Shown in pieces: positions 1 through 10,800 of a stretch of 64,000 nt of DNA. This stretch comes from Caprella mutica (Eukaryota > Arthropoda > Malacostraca > Amphipoda > Caprellidae), in NCBI GenBank assembly GCA_947561585.1, contig CANNZV010001165.1, positions 1-64,000 on the forward strand. The letters are read 5' to 3'. A model generated the notes under the pieces. It was given only the letters and a program-made list of their open reading frames with translations, was not told where the DNA came from and ran no database searches. A program made the translations under genes and the position numbers. Position 1 is the first letter of the stretch. Each line of letters begins with the position of its first letter.

Positions 1-650
1 CATTTGGGTTATTCGTTGGACTTCATTTGGTTCATTTGGGTTCATTTGGGTTATTCGTAGGACTTCATTTGGTTTCATTTGGGTTCATTTGGGTTCATTT
101 GGGTTCATTCGGTTTCATTTGGGTTCATTTGGGGTTTCATTTGGGTTCATTTGGGTTCATTCGGTTTCATTTGGTTTCATTTGGGTTCATTTGGTTTCAT
201 TTGGCTTTCATTTGGGTTCATTTGGGTTCATTTGGGTTATTCGTAGAACTTCATTTGGTTTCATTTGGGTTCATTTGGGTTATTTGTTGGACTTCATTTG
301 GGTTCATTTGGTTTCATTTGGGTTATTCGTAGGACTTCATTGGGGTTTCATTTGGTTTCATTTGGGTTCATTTGGTTTCATTTGGTTTCATTTGGGTTAT
401 TCGTAGGACTTCATTTGGGTTCATTTGGTTTCATTTGGGTTATTCGTAGGACTACATTTGGGTTCATTTGGGTTCATTGGTTTCATTGGGTTCATTTGGG
501 TTTCATTTGGGTTCATTTGGGTTCATTTGGGTTCATTTGGGTTTCATTTGGTTTTCATTTGGGTTCATTTGGGTTTCATTGGCTTTCATTTGGGTTTCAA
601 TTTGGGTTCATTTGGGTTCATTTGGGTTCATTTGGGTTATTCGTAGGACC
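1..650. repeat. 10-bp minisatellite (ttcatttggg)
   Basis: The window opens inside a tandem array of ttcatttggg and its 11-base variants, punctuated by a ttattcgtaggac segment. Long open frames in all three plus frames result from the low-complexity repeat (Gly-Phe-Ile-Trp-Val-His type peptides) and are not genes. The array ends near 650, and its left end lies outside the window. Confidence 0.9.
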
Positions 651-729
651 CTTATTACTTGGCATCAGAAAAGACCACTTTTTACAGAGTGGCCTTAATA
701 TATATATATAGGTGAATACTAATTGAGAG

Positions 730-1790
730 CGTAAGGTCATGCCAAGTAATAAAGCATGTCCAAACTTGCCATTTTAATGGTGAGTTTATGACAGTTATTT
801 TGAGCCCTTCAATTGCAAATGGTGAGTTTTATCTATTTTTCTCCTATGTTACAATGTTATTTTGGAGAGAATTAATGATAATTTGATCATTTTGGGAGAG
901 AATTTTTGAATTTTGGAGAGACAAATGGTGAGTTTATGAGACATACTATTTTACTTGGGGGTCACGCATGATGCATGTAGATTGCGGCCCACTAATTTTT
1001 AATTGCGGCCCTCTCAAGAGAGTCTCTAAAACATTCTGAACCGAAATTACATTAAAATGTTGCATAGCTATCTAAATAAGCATAGTGCATGCCCAAGTAA
1101 TCCAAGTAATAAAGCATGTCCAAACTCGCCATTTTAATGGCCCAAGTAATAAAGCATGTCCAAACTCGCCATTTTAATGGCGAGTTTTGTGACAGTTATT
1201 TTGAGCCTTCAATGCAAATGGCGAGTTTTTTCTATTTTCTCCTATGCTACAATGTTATTTTGGAGAGAATTTATGATAATTTGATCATTTTGGAGAGAAA
1301 TTTGTTGAAATTTGGGAGAGAGCTGGAGAGACAAATGGTGAGTTAATGAGACATACAATTTACTTGGTTAATGGCGAGTTTGTGACTGTTATTTTGAGCC
1401 CTTCAATTGCAAATGGCGAGTTTTATCTAATTTTCTCCTATGCTACAATGTTATTTTGGAGAGAATTAATGATATTTGATCATTTTGGAGAGAAATTGTT
1501 GAATTTTGGAGAGAGCTGGAGAGACAAATGGTGAGTTTATGAGACATACTAATGTTACTTGGCAAGTAATAAAGCATGTCCAAACTTGCCATTTTAATGG
1601 CGAGTTTGTGACAGTTATTTTGAGCCCTTCAATTGCAAATGGCGAGTTTTATTTATTTTTCTCCTATGTTACAATGTTATTTTGGAGAGAATTTATGAAA
1701 ATTTGATCATTTTGGAGAGAATTTGTTGAATTTTGGAGAGAGCTGGAGAGACAAATGGCGAGTTTATGAGACATACTATTTTACTTGGGT
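730..1790. repeat. Tandem copies of a ~200-bp repeat
   Basis: Units begin with aagtaataaagcatgtcc (near 743, 1103, 1143 and 1563) and run through a block rich in ttttggagagaatt to gagacatactattttacttg. The unit near 1368 lacks its start, and the one at 1103 is a 39-bp partial duplicate. Diverged single copies lie at about 6480-6690 (inverted) and 7370-7600 (direct), so this is a dispersed family that expanded locally. No coding content is seen. Confidence 0.8.
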
Positions 1791-2640
1791 GCATGCTACA
1801 ATTTATTACTTTATGCTTTTAATGAGTGTTTTGACCAGATTGTATTTGGTGGTAAATTCCAAGGATATATATATAATATTGGGAGATATTCAATTTCTCT
1901 AATAATAAAATTCCTGCAATGTCGGAGGATATTTAGCTATTAATTCCTATATTACCATTAATTTTGGGAGGGGAAACTGGCAACATGTTTGAGGACTAGA
2001 CAAATAAATTTCCAGTCTGTATTTGGTTCACAAAATTCCACTGACTTTTTCAAAAAGCTGAAAAAAATCCACCATAAATTTCCATTAATTTAGCTGATCC
2101 ACAAACATTTTCCCAATTTATCCACCGAAAATTATTGGTAACATAAGAATAAATAGCTAAAAATCCACCGACTTTGCCAGAATATTATTTTCAAAGGGGA
2201 AAAAATTCCACCGACATGTTGGTGGAATTTACCATGAAATACAGACTGGGAAAAATTGATGAAAAATGTTGGCAGCTATTTCTCAGATTTTTGAAAAAGT
2301 CAGAGGAGTTCAGTGCACCAGATACAAACTGGTGTTTTGAAGTTATGATGTTTCTGTTGTAGTGTTGTTAGAGGCCGCAGTTAGTTAGTAGGCCCGCAAT
2401 TTACCTGCTTGACCCTATCAGCTAATCAGAGAGGCATAGGGTCAAGCAGGTAAATTGCGGCACACTAGCTAACTGCGGCCTCTAACAACAGACACACCCA
2501 TAGCTTTAAAACTCTCGTTAAAAACTTAAATTAATAAATGATAGCGTGCACTGCGCTTCTTTTGATAACTATGCAACATTTTAATGTAATTTTGGGCCGC
2601 AATTAAAAATTAAAGGGCCGCAATTTACCTGCGTGAAACT
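960..2640. repeat. Interval bounded by inverted gcggccc-containing repeats
   Basis: About 100 bp at 980-1085 (attgcggccc, then taatttttaattgcggccc, then ttacattaaaatgttgcata) recurs inverted at about 2560-2640. This could be a non-autonomous DNA element with inverted ends that other repeats invaded, or two independent insertions. No target duplication was identified. Confidence 0.5.
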
Positions 2641-3036
2641 ACAACTGATTCCAGCCAATCACAGACCAGTCTGTATTTAATGGTGGTGACAGGAATATTG
2701 CCGACGGAATTTTGCCAGGGTGGAATTTTACCAGGCGGATTTTTGCCCTGCGGAATATTCCACGTGGATTATATATTTCTATTTTTATATTGGTAAATTG
2801 TAAATTAAAAGTTTAAATGTGAGATTAAATTTACATAATTATGAATCAATTCAATATAACTTTAACATATTGTACTATAACAAGTTTTATTTAACTAATG
2901 TTAAATAGCCTATGACAAAGGAGTTCAGTGCACCAAATACAAACTGGGACATATCATTTTAATTTACCACCAAATACAATCTGGAACTTTTTCAGCTTTT
3001 TCAAAAAGTCAGTGGAATTTTTTGCACCAAATACTG
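1828..3036. repeat. Nested inverted repeats with ccagtctgtatttggt ends
   Basis: Copies of ccagtctgtatttggt followed by a ttccactgactttttcaaaa block appear at about 1836 and 2010. They recur inverted at about 2286-2335, 2918-2950 and 2960-3036. The arrangement is that of short inverted-repeat transposons inserted into each other. The small open frames here are chance. Confidence 0.6.
2364..2489. repeat. Near-perfect 55-bp palindrome
   Basis: The left arm (2364-2418, starting gttgttagaggccgcag and ending gaccctat) pairs with the right arm (2436-2489, starting atagggtcaagcagg and ending ctctaacaac) around a 17-base loop. The arms contain the same gcaatttacctg motif as the inverted repeats at about 980 and 2600, so this is probably a foldback MITE of the same family. 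Confidence 0.8.
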
Positions 3037-3039
3037 ACT

Positions 3040-3319
3040 GGTAAGTGGTAGGTAGCACCGTAGCACTTTTTCCAATTAACGCATTGAGGCACTGCCAGTC
3101 TGCAGAAACTGGAAGAGTTTTCGTAGAGATCTCTCATTCCCAGTCTGCAGAAACTGTATATTTGTTCGTAGAGATCTCTTATTCTGTTTGTAGCAAAATT
3201 AATGTAAATATAGGATTTAATTCTAAATTGTTCGGAGAGAATATCGCAAATATCTCCTCTATTCTGCAGACTGGTCTTATTTTGTTCGAGGGATTAATTC
3301 AGAAGTGTTTGTAGCAAAA
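3040..3319. repeat. Ctgcagactgg repeat, left half
   Basis: Two copies of cagtctgcagaaactg with cgtagagatctct are followed by ttcggagagaatat and attctgcagactgg, ending gaagtgtttgtagcaaaat. The related sequence at about 7190-7380 is continuous across that point, which makes it an empty-site relative. Here the repeat is split by the LINE at 3320-6350 and resumes at about 6350-6430. The 89-codon open frame starting at 3045 is not supported as a gene. Confidence 0.6.
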
Positions 3320-3793
3320 TATTATTTATTTTTATTTATTCAAACATATTGTCCTAACAATTAGAATAGCAAGTCGGACAACATGCTACCCTTTACATAT
3401 CAATAAATTTAAAAACAAATATTTAATGGACAATAAGGCCTAAATAAGCTAATGCTTCCAAGGCAACCCAAAAAGATTAAATATGTATACCGGATACAAA
3501 AATTATAAACAGACATTAATGTGCAAGGTTGATGATCTAAAGAATAAACAAAATTCACATATATACAGAAATGCAGGTAGGTGAAAACACGTTCTTCTGC
3601 GAGACGTACACACTTAACAGTTTACACTTCATGAACAACTGGTCAACTACGCCACCTCAAAAATGAGAAATAAGAAGAGAAACACAGAGCAAGCAAGTGA
3701 CAATACAATTGAACCCAATTAACAAAGCACCCAACACAATTATCATCTCCTAATCCAAGCATCCAAGAAAATGGATCTTCAGCTTAGTTTTAA

Positions 3794-4645
3794 GGGGACT
3801 GCCCCCAAAATTTTGAAAATTTTATTATTGAAGTTATAGTTCTGAAACCTTGTATGTATATATAAAATTGAATTATCTATCGTTTTTGTTCATGACATTT
3901 TTTCGATTAGACAGATAGAAAACGAGTTATTTTCGAGCCATTTTAAAAAAAAACCCACCTGTTTTTTGGTTGAAGCTAGAGCATTGCGGTTTTTTGCATT
4001 TGATTCTCCATACTGATATCTACAATATGATTTTCTTCAATTTTTGATTTTCGAATGGGTTTCCTAAATTTCGACTTTTTCATAAAAAGTAAGCCAAAAA
4101 TTTTGAGAATAATTTTTTGTCGGAAAAATTTTTCTACAACAAATTCGAAAATCAAAAATAGAAGAAAATCATTTTGTAGATATCATTAAGGACTATCGAA
4201 TGCAAAAAACCGCAATGCTCTAGCTTCAACCAAAAAACAGGTGGGATCTTTTGAATTACAAGATTTGTAGCTATCAAAATTAGTAGGAATTTCCTTTCAA
4301 AGTTTGATGATCTGACACGCAGCGTCCATCAACTTCGAAGACTTAGGTGCAACTGGCTAATCTCTCTTTGCATTCATTGGTGTGTGTGTGGTACACGGGT
4401 ATGTTAGATACCAGATATAGCGATATAATTAATTATTACGAATTATAATTGGCTGAGAGATGGTTTTTAGAGTACATATTGACTTCCTACCCCCTGGCCC
4501 ACTTTTCCCTTTCTCCCTCTCCCCAGGGGGTTAGAGCTATACGAGACTTCTGATATTTTGCACACACTATAAGAAGGTTATAAAGCAACTATTTACACAA
4601 TAAAAAAAAAGATAAAATATTGAGATTTCTTTAGGGGCGGTCCCC
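3794..4645. mobile_element. Foldback DNA element inside the LINE
   Basis: The ends are ggggactgcccc (3794) and ggggcggtcccc (ending 4645) with aa/tt next to them. The LINE coding sequence reads up to 4650 and resumes its C-terminal reading just below 3790, so this 852-bp piece was inserted into the LINE. Its centre (3954-4245) is a further palindrome with arms of about 110 bp. It contains no transposase. Confidence 0.65.
3954..4245. repeat. Palindrome with ~110-bp arms
   Basis: The left arm begins cccacctgttttttggttga and carries agctagagcattgcgg and tttttgattttcgaa. The right arm is its inverse, ending ggttgaagct read from the other strand through caggtggg at 4245. It lies in the middle of the foldback element. 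Confidence 0.8.
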
Positions 4646-4649
4646 TTAG

Positions 4650-6326
4650 ATGATTGGAGTGAATCTATAGATTTAATCTCCTCGCATAACCCATTCCATA
4701 TCTTCACACCTGAGTAATGAATGTGACCATTTGTCTTAACTTTAATGTATTGGGGAATCAAAAACTTAATTCTATTTCTAGTAAAATGGTCATGCTGATC
4801 ATACGGGGTAAGTAGCTTCGAACGCAAAAGAAAATCATATTTTTCATCATTGATTGTTCTATGAAAGTACAATGAAATTTTAAATGAAATGATGTCACTT
4901 AAGGGGAGTAATTTCTTATTAGAAAAGTAGTTATCAGTATGAGTGGTAGAGTTTAAGAAATTGATAGTACGGATACACTTTCTTTGCAAAATCCTTAGCT
5001 CATCCATGATATAACTTGGAGAGCTGGACCATACTTCATCCCCATATGTCATATAAGGGTATATCATGGTATTATAGAGCAACCTTAGGGCAAATAAAGG
5101 CATGAACTCTCATAATTTATATAACATCCAAGTACACAAGAGATCTTCCGTGAAGTATGAGAAACGTGATTGGAAAACTTTAACTTATCATCAAAGAAGA
5201 CTCCTAAAAACTTAACATTGTCGGTCTACTCAATAATGTCATGCCCCATTTTAATAGGTCCCCTCAAGTTGAAGTGCCCCCTATATGAATACAACAAATA
5301 TTTAGTTTTACTTGAATTAATTTTGATTTTATTTGAACAGATCCACCTATTGACATCTAATAAATTAGAGTTAATCAAGAGATCTGCCAAACCCCAAGTC
5401 ATTACGATTAATTTTGCAAGATATAGTACAGTCATCAGCGAATAATACGTAATTAAAGAAGTCGTACAATTAGGTAGATCGTTTATGAAGACCAGAAACA
5501 AGAGTGGCCCGAGATGACTTCCTTGGGAACAGAATAGGACAACGAATTAACATGAGAATTTACATCATTGACATCAACAAACTGTCTCCTATTACTTAAA
5601 TATGATTTAATCCAAAGAAATGGTAAACCTCTGATTCCATAAAAATATAACTTATCTAACAGCAAATTGTGGTCTACACAGTCGAAGGCTTTTTGGAAAT
5701 CCAAGTACATAGAAAACACCAAATTATTACAATCAAGATTCTCATAAATATAACTAGTGTTGCACCATTGCCTGTGTCCCTTACCACATCTGAAACCAAA
5801 TTGATTTTCATTTAGTATATTATTTCTTTCTTGGAATGAACTCAAATTTTTGTATGCATGCTTTTCCAGAATTTTTGAGAAAACATGCAATACAGATATT
5901 GGTTTATAATTGGTAATTTTCCTAGCATCACCTACTTAAACAAAGGCACTACAGGGCTAACTTCAAGAAGTCTGGAAAGATGCATTGAGTGATTGACATA
6001 TTTATCAAATGACACAAAATAGGTGAAATAATAGGAGATATTGATTTTACAACAACCGTTTGCAGATCATCTATACGACACTTTTTGTTCTTCAAAGAAC
6101 GTATATATTTAGTAACCTCATCAACGGTGATCAAGGGAAAGAAAAATGAATTCACATAATTTCCCTGTAGAAATTCAATGTAGTTTGAATGACTTGGCAC
6201 AGAATTAGCGATATTTGACCCTACAGTTGATAAAAAATCATTGATAGCGTTGGCAATATCAAGTGAGATATCAACTTCATCGCCATCTATTAGAAGCCTT
6301 TTTAGGAAACCACGTTTAATTGACAC
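4650..6326 (-). pseudogene. Reverse transcriptase remnant (CR1/L2 type)
   Basis: Three frames together cover most of a LINE reverse transcriptase. The first piece (6326-5949) has the linker and first fingers. The second (5890-5483) has NENQFGFR, then YLDFQKAFDCVDHNLLL, the usual LDFSKAFDTVDH motif of CR1/L2 enzymes, then the thumb-side SYLSNRRQFV. The third (5501-5226) starts at LVFINDLPN and covers the region where the catalytic Asp-Asp motif should lie; that motif is broken by a frameshift. The last (5103-4650) has the C-terminal YGDEVWSSS, LQRKCIRTI and IWNGL motifs typical of these proteins. Frameshifts separate every piece, so the gene is dead. Clade assignment beyond CR1/L2 is uncertain. 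Confidence 0.75.
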
Positions 6327-6429
6327 ATTGGGTTTAATTAATTGGGTTAAATTAATGTAAACATAGTAATTAATTCAAAATTTTTCGGAGAGAATATTCC
6401 ATATATCTCCCATATTCTGCAGACTGGAG

Positions 6430-7640
6430 GCACTGGTTGAGCTTCTTTTGAGATTCTTCCAAGTTAAATAGTATGACTAATAGAAGACTCCATTTGTCTG
6501 TCCAAAAATCACCAAATTTCTCTCCAAAATGATCAAATTATCATAAATTCAATCCAAAATAACATGTAGCATAGGAAAAAAATAGATAATTCTCGCTATT
6601 TACAATTCAAGGGCTCCAAATAACTGTCAAAAACTCGTCATTAAAATGGCAAGTTTGGACTTGCTTTATTACCTGGCCAGTCTGCAAATCATGCATAATT
6701 ATTCTCCAGATATTTAAGTTTTTGGGCAATTTCACTTTAAAGATTTTAAATTTCTCTCCAAAATGGCCGAAAATCTCAAAATACTTTCCAATAATTACAT
6801 GTACCTCAGTCTGCAAGACTGCATTTTATGTACAAAATTCCAATGACTTTTTCTAAACCATGTTTCAAAGTGTGGCAAGAAAGTCGCTAGTTTAGTGTGT
6901 AAATGGATCCATGCCACCACATTTAAGATACTTCAAAAAAGAAAGTTGACTTCCTAGCCAGTCTGTAGAATGTGTCTCTTCTCTTGCAGAGATTCTAATT
7001 TGAGAGACAGTTACTCTCTGACTCTCAGTAGCAGATTCAGAATCTCCCACAGCTAAAACTATGAAATATATGGAGATTTCATTCTAGACAATACAAATAA
7101 AATGTGTTATTTTGTGTATAAGTGTATAATTTTAACTTTCAGAATATAATTATATTTTTTTCTAGCCAATTGCCAGGGCCCAGGTAATATAGTCCATCTG
7201 CAGAAACTGGTGAAGTGTTTGTAGAGATCTCTCATTGTATTCACAGTAAATTAATGTAAATATAGAGATTAATTCAGAAGTGTTTGTAGCAAAATTACTG
7301 TAAACATAGGAATTATTTCAAATTTGTTTGTATAGAATATCCCAAATATCTCACATATTCTGCAGACTGGGTAATAAGCATGTCTTTGATCCCCATTTTA
7401 TTGTTGAGTTCATGACAGCTATTTTTAGCTCTTTAAATTGTAAATGGAGAGAAATCTCTAATATTCTCCTATACTTCCATGTTATTTTGTAGAGAATTAA
7501 TGATAATTTGCTCATTTGGAGAGAAATTTCAAATTTAGCTTCATTTAGAGAAACTAATCATAAATGTGAAATGTGGAGTTTATGAGGCATAAAGTATTTC
7601 TTGGATTACACATTATCTAATCCATCATATCCCTGTTCCA
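6430..7640. repeat. Mixed diverged repeat copies, no gene
   Basis: An inverted copy of the 200-bp family (about 6480-6690) is followed by scattered cagtctgcag motifs (6680, 6810, 6957). Then come a copy of the ctgcagactgg repeat (7190-7380) and a direct copy of the 200-bp family (7370-7600). Nothing in it looks coding. Confidence 0.6.
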
Positions 7641-7872
7641 AATTTGAAACTTCATAGAGTGCCTTTAGTAAGTTGACATTTGTCAACTGTACAGTAGGTA
7701 GTTAACTGAAAAGAAGTCATGTTGGGAGATTTACTCTCTCTGATAGCTAGTAATGTAATTCATATTCAGACAAGTGTGTCAGTCAGATGACACACTTTGG
7801 AAATCATTTTCTTATCCATATTATTACTACACCAAGTGATGAGAATCTCACAATTTCTCCTTACCATTCCAG
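7641..7872. other. Intronic or 5' flanking sequence
   Basis: Unique-looking A/T-rich DNA up to the acceptor ttaccattccag at 7861-7872. The open frame beginning at 7787 reads through this acceptor and its first 28 codons are not part of the protein. No upstream PELP1 exon was found in 1-7872. Confidence 0.5.
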
Positions 7873-10800
7873 ACAGAACAACAAGAAACACAGACAATGG
7901 ATGAAATCAGTGATGACGACATTGCAAAGTAATGATGCCGAGGTTCTGAAGAAAAAGTTAACCAGTTGGTTTGAGTATGCAGCACAGGTAATATCAATTG
8001 ATTATAATTAATGACAATATCTTTAAAGTTGTAAGTTATGCAATTAATAGTAATAGCTACATAAAATATAGTTATTAAATCATTAAAGAAAATTTAATGA
8101 ACATGGAATTCTATTGTAGCTATACAATATTCAATCATGTTTCTCACAAATAATATATCTAATTTTCATTTAATTTGTCAGCTAGCTCTATAAATACTTG
8201 CAAGCTGCCATTGCCTTAAATGATCAAATAATGATGTGTTATGTTTTCAGGCCATGACCTCACCTCTCACTAACCCCCAAGACACCAAACTTTTCTACTG
8301 TGTCATCACTCTCGTACTGTGCAAAGCAGCTGATGTCTACAAGAAAGACCAGAAATCCATTCCCAAAATAGAGCCTCTGAGATCATTGGTCAAAAGTCTC
8401 GTTACTGAATTGAGACCCGGTTCTAAGGTTGGTAATTTAATTGTAATTCAGATTTGAGTTGTTGATGTAGTTTGAAGGCTACACAAATAAGACACATTGC
8501 TAAATACGAAGGTATTCAGCAATTTGTGGTTTCTTTTGTTGGTCTATTTCTCCTGTTGTTGCAGTAGAACTCCTCTATACTAAATGTAGAGTCCTGAGTA
8601 AGAGAACTACCCTGAGTAGTGAACAAGTTTTCTTTAGTCTGTCATAAAATAGCAATTAGTTTTCTAAAACTGATGCTATTCAGGGCAGACTGAAGAAAAT
8701 TTGTTCACTATTAAAGGTAGTTCTCTCACTCAGGACTCTACATGCATCCACTATAGAGAGTTCTTCTGTAGAAAAATGTCAGTAAATTTAATTAGGCTAG
8801 CTACATAATGTGGTTAGTTACAGAATTATGTAGATTATAAAATCTTTTTTTAAAGGTTTCTTTCTCTGAATTGCCAAGTTTTTCTTATTCCAGAACAATC
8901 GTTTGAATTTGGGTTTTTTCAACGAGTTGACGAGCAAACAACCAGCAGCTGTCATTGGAATAAAGGTTAGTGAGTGTTAATTCTTCTAGTCACTCTTGAT
9001 TATCCTGAAAAATATAATATGTTTTTGTCTCTAATTCAGGTGGAATGTAAAAGTTATTTAAATTAATTCAAGACAATTTGCAAAACAATATCTTTGTGTC
9101 TGTTGGTTTAACTTTATCATGCCTAGTAACCCCTTTATTTTTCAGGATGAACTGAAGAGTACTCTACTGTCATACCTCTCATGTGACGTCACAGACCTCA
9201 CAAACAGTAAAGGCATTTCTCCTGATGAAGCTACAGTTGTGCAACTGGCAGCCTCAGCCTACTGGAAGATGCCTATTGTCACACCTGGTCAAGGTATGTC
9301 CTTCACAATCACTAGCCATGTGCTTCATCATTTTAGGTATGCCCTTCACTTTTTTTGTACGTTTTTATTCAAGTTCCAGTTCACACTATTTGGCCCATTT
9401 TCTTCTCATCTAATATATATTTTGTGTAATAAGTGTTCCTATCATTATTTACAAGTTGTTTATTTTTGTTTCAGAGTCGAGTAGCCACAGCAAGTTGCTG
9501 GGCAGTGCCTCTGTGAAAGGGAAACAATTCCACTCTCTGGTCACTTGCCTCAGTCTGCTGGTGGATGAGATGCTAAGCAATGTGGTGCAGAGTCAGGTGA
9601 GAGAGTAGAGGCAGAGTCAGGTGAGAGAGTAGAGGCAGAGTCTGTAGGAGAGGAGAGGCAGAGTCTGTAGGAGAGGAGAGGCAGAGTCTGTAGGAGAGGA
9701 GAGGCAGAGTCTGTAGGAGAGGAGAGGCAGAGTCTGTAGGAGAGGAGAGGCAGAGTCTGTAGGAGAGGAGAGGCAGAGTCTGTAGGAGAGGAGAGGCAGA
9801 GTCTGTAGGAGAGGAGAGGCAGAGTCTGTAGGAGAGGAGAGGCAGAGTCTGTAGGAGAGGAGAGGCAGAGTCTGTAGGAGAGGAGAGGCAGAGTCTGTAG
9901 GAGAGGAGAGGCAGAGTCTGTAGGAGAGTAGAGGCAGAGTGCTATATGTTCACGTGAGGCATGTATAGGTGGTTTGGGCCTAGGTGAACCTGATATCCCT
10001 CAGGAATAGAAATTATAGAATGAATTCCTAAGGGCGTGTTCAAGTGAGTGTGTGGTTTGTTGTTCGTATACTGTTGGACATTGTGTGAGGATGTGGGATA
10101 TTGTCCCCGGATCTGCTAAGCAGTTCTCACTCAGATCCGAGTTCGCCCTCCCAATCTTTTGCATGTAAGAGTGAGAAGGGGGAGACCCACTTCTCCTTTA
10201 CTCTGTCAAGAGAAGAGAGGTGGGCCTTACTCGAGTCTATAGAAGGGGCTTGATTCCTAGAGGGAAAGAAGAAAGGTTGATGAAGGGAAGTGAAGTTTAT
10301 GTATAATATAGTCTTCGAGATTTATTAATTTATCCTTAAAATAGAGATTTATTACAATTAAAAATCTATTGAATATAACTGAAGTAATGGATGTAGACGC
10401 AGCTTTGGTATTTAAACAAATAATATAAAATCAGGAGTTCATCATTCCCTGTTGGTCTTCATATAGGTTAATTCCATGTAGTTATTATGTTCAAATATTT
10501 ATTCCAATAAAGTTATCATCATCATATAACTATTAGCTAATTAAAAGAATAATGTAATTAATGATCGTGTCATAACTATGTTTTGCTCTGTCCACAGAAA
10601 TTCACATTGCCTGACTTTGCCTTGGAATTATCGTCAAGTACCACTTTTGCAAAGTTCAATCAAACCAAGCCGAACGCCTCAGATAATCCCGTGAACAAAA
10701 TGAAAGATGGCGTCAGCAGATGTAAGAACATCCTAACATTTCTTGACATTATGTTGGTGAATGTAGTTAGAGGAGAAATACCTCGTATTGATGTTACACC

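Larger units (their letters stand above)
3320..6350 (-). mobile_element. Degenerate CR1/L2-like LINE
   Basis: Minus-strand remnant of a non-LTR retrotransposon. Reverse-transcriptase fragments run from 6326 down to about 4650, and the C-terminal end continues near 3785 beyond an inserted DNA element. The 3' end near 3320-3350 is an A/T-rich tail of attt-type repeats, as expected for an L2/CR1 LINE. Boundaries are supported by the uninterrupted relative of the flanking repeat at about 7265-7370. No endonuclease domain is recognisable, so the copy is probably 5'-truncated. Confidence 0.75.

Noticed and set aside
27..711. Several open frames of 70-148 codons rich in Gly, Phe, Trp and His
   Set aside because: They exist in all three plus frames and are only the translation of the 10-bp minisatellite.
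7787..7872. Start codon at 7787 as the PELP1 start
   Set aside because: A good acceptor (ttaccattccag) lies at 7872, and the peptide before it has no resemblance to PELP1. The preceding exon should end in phase 2.
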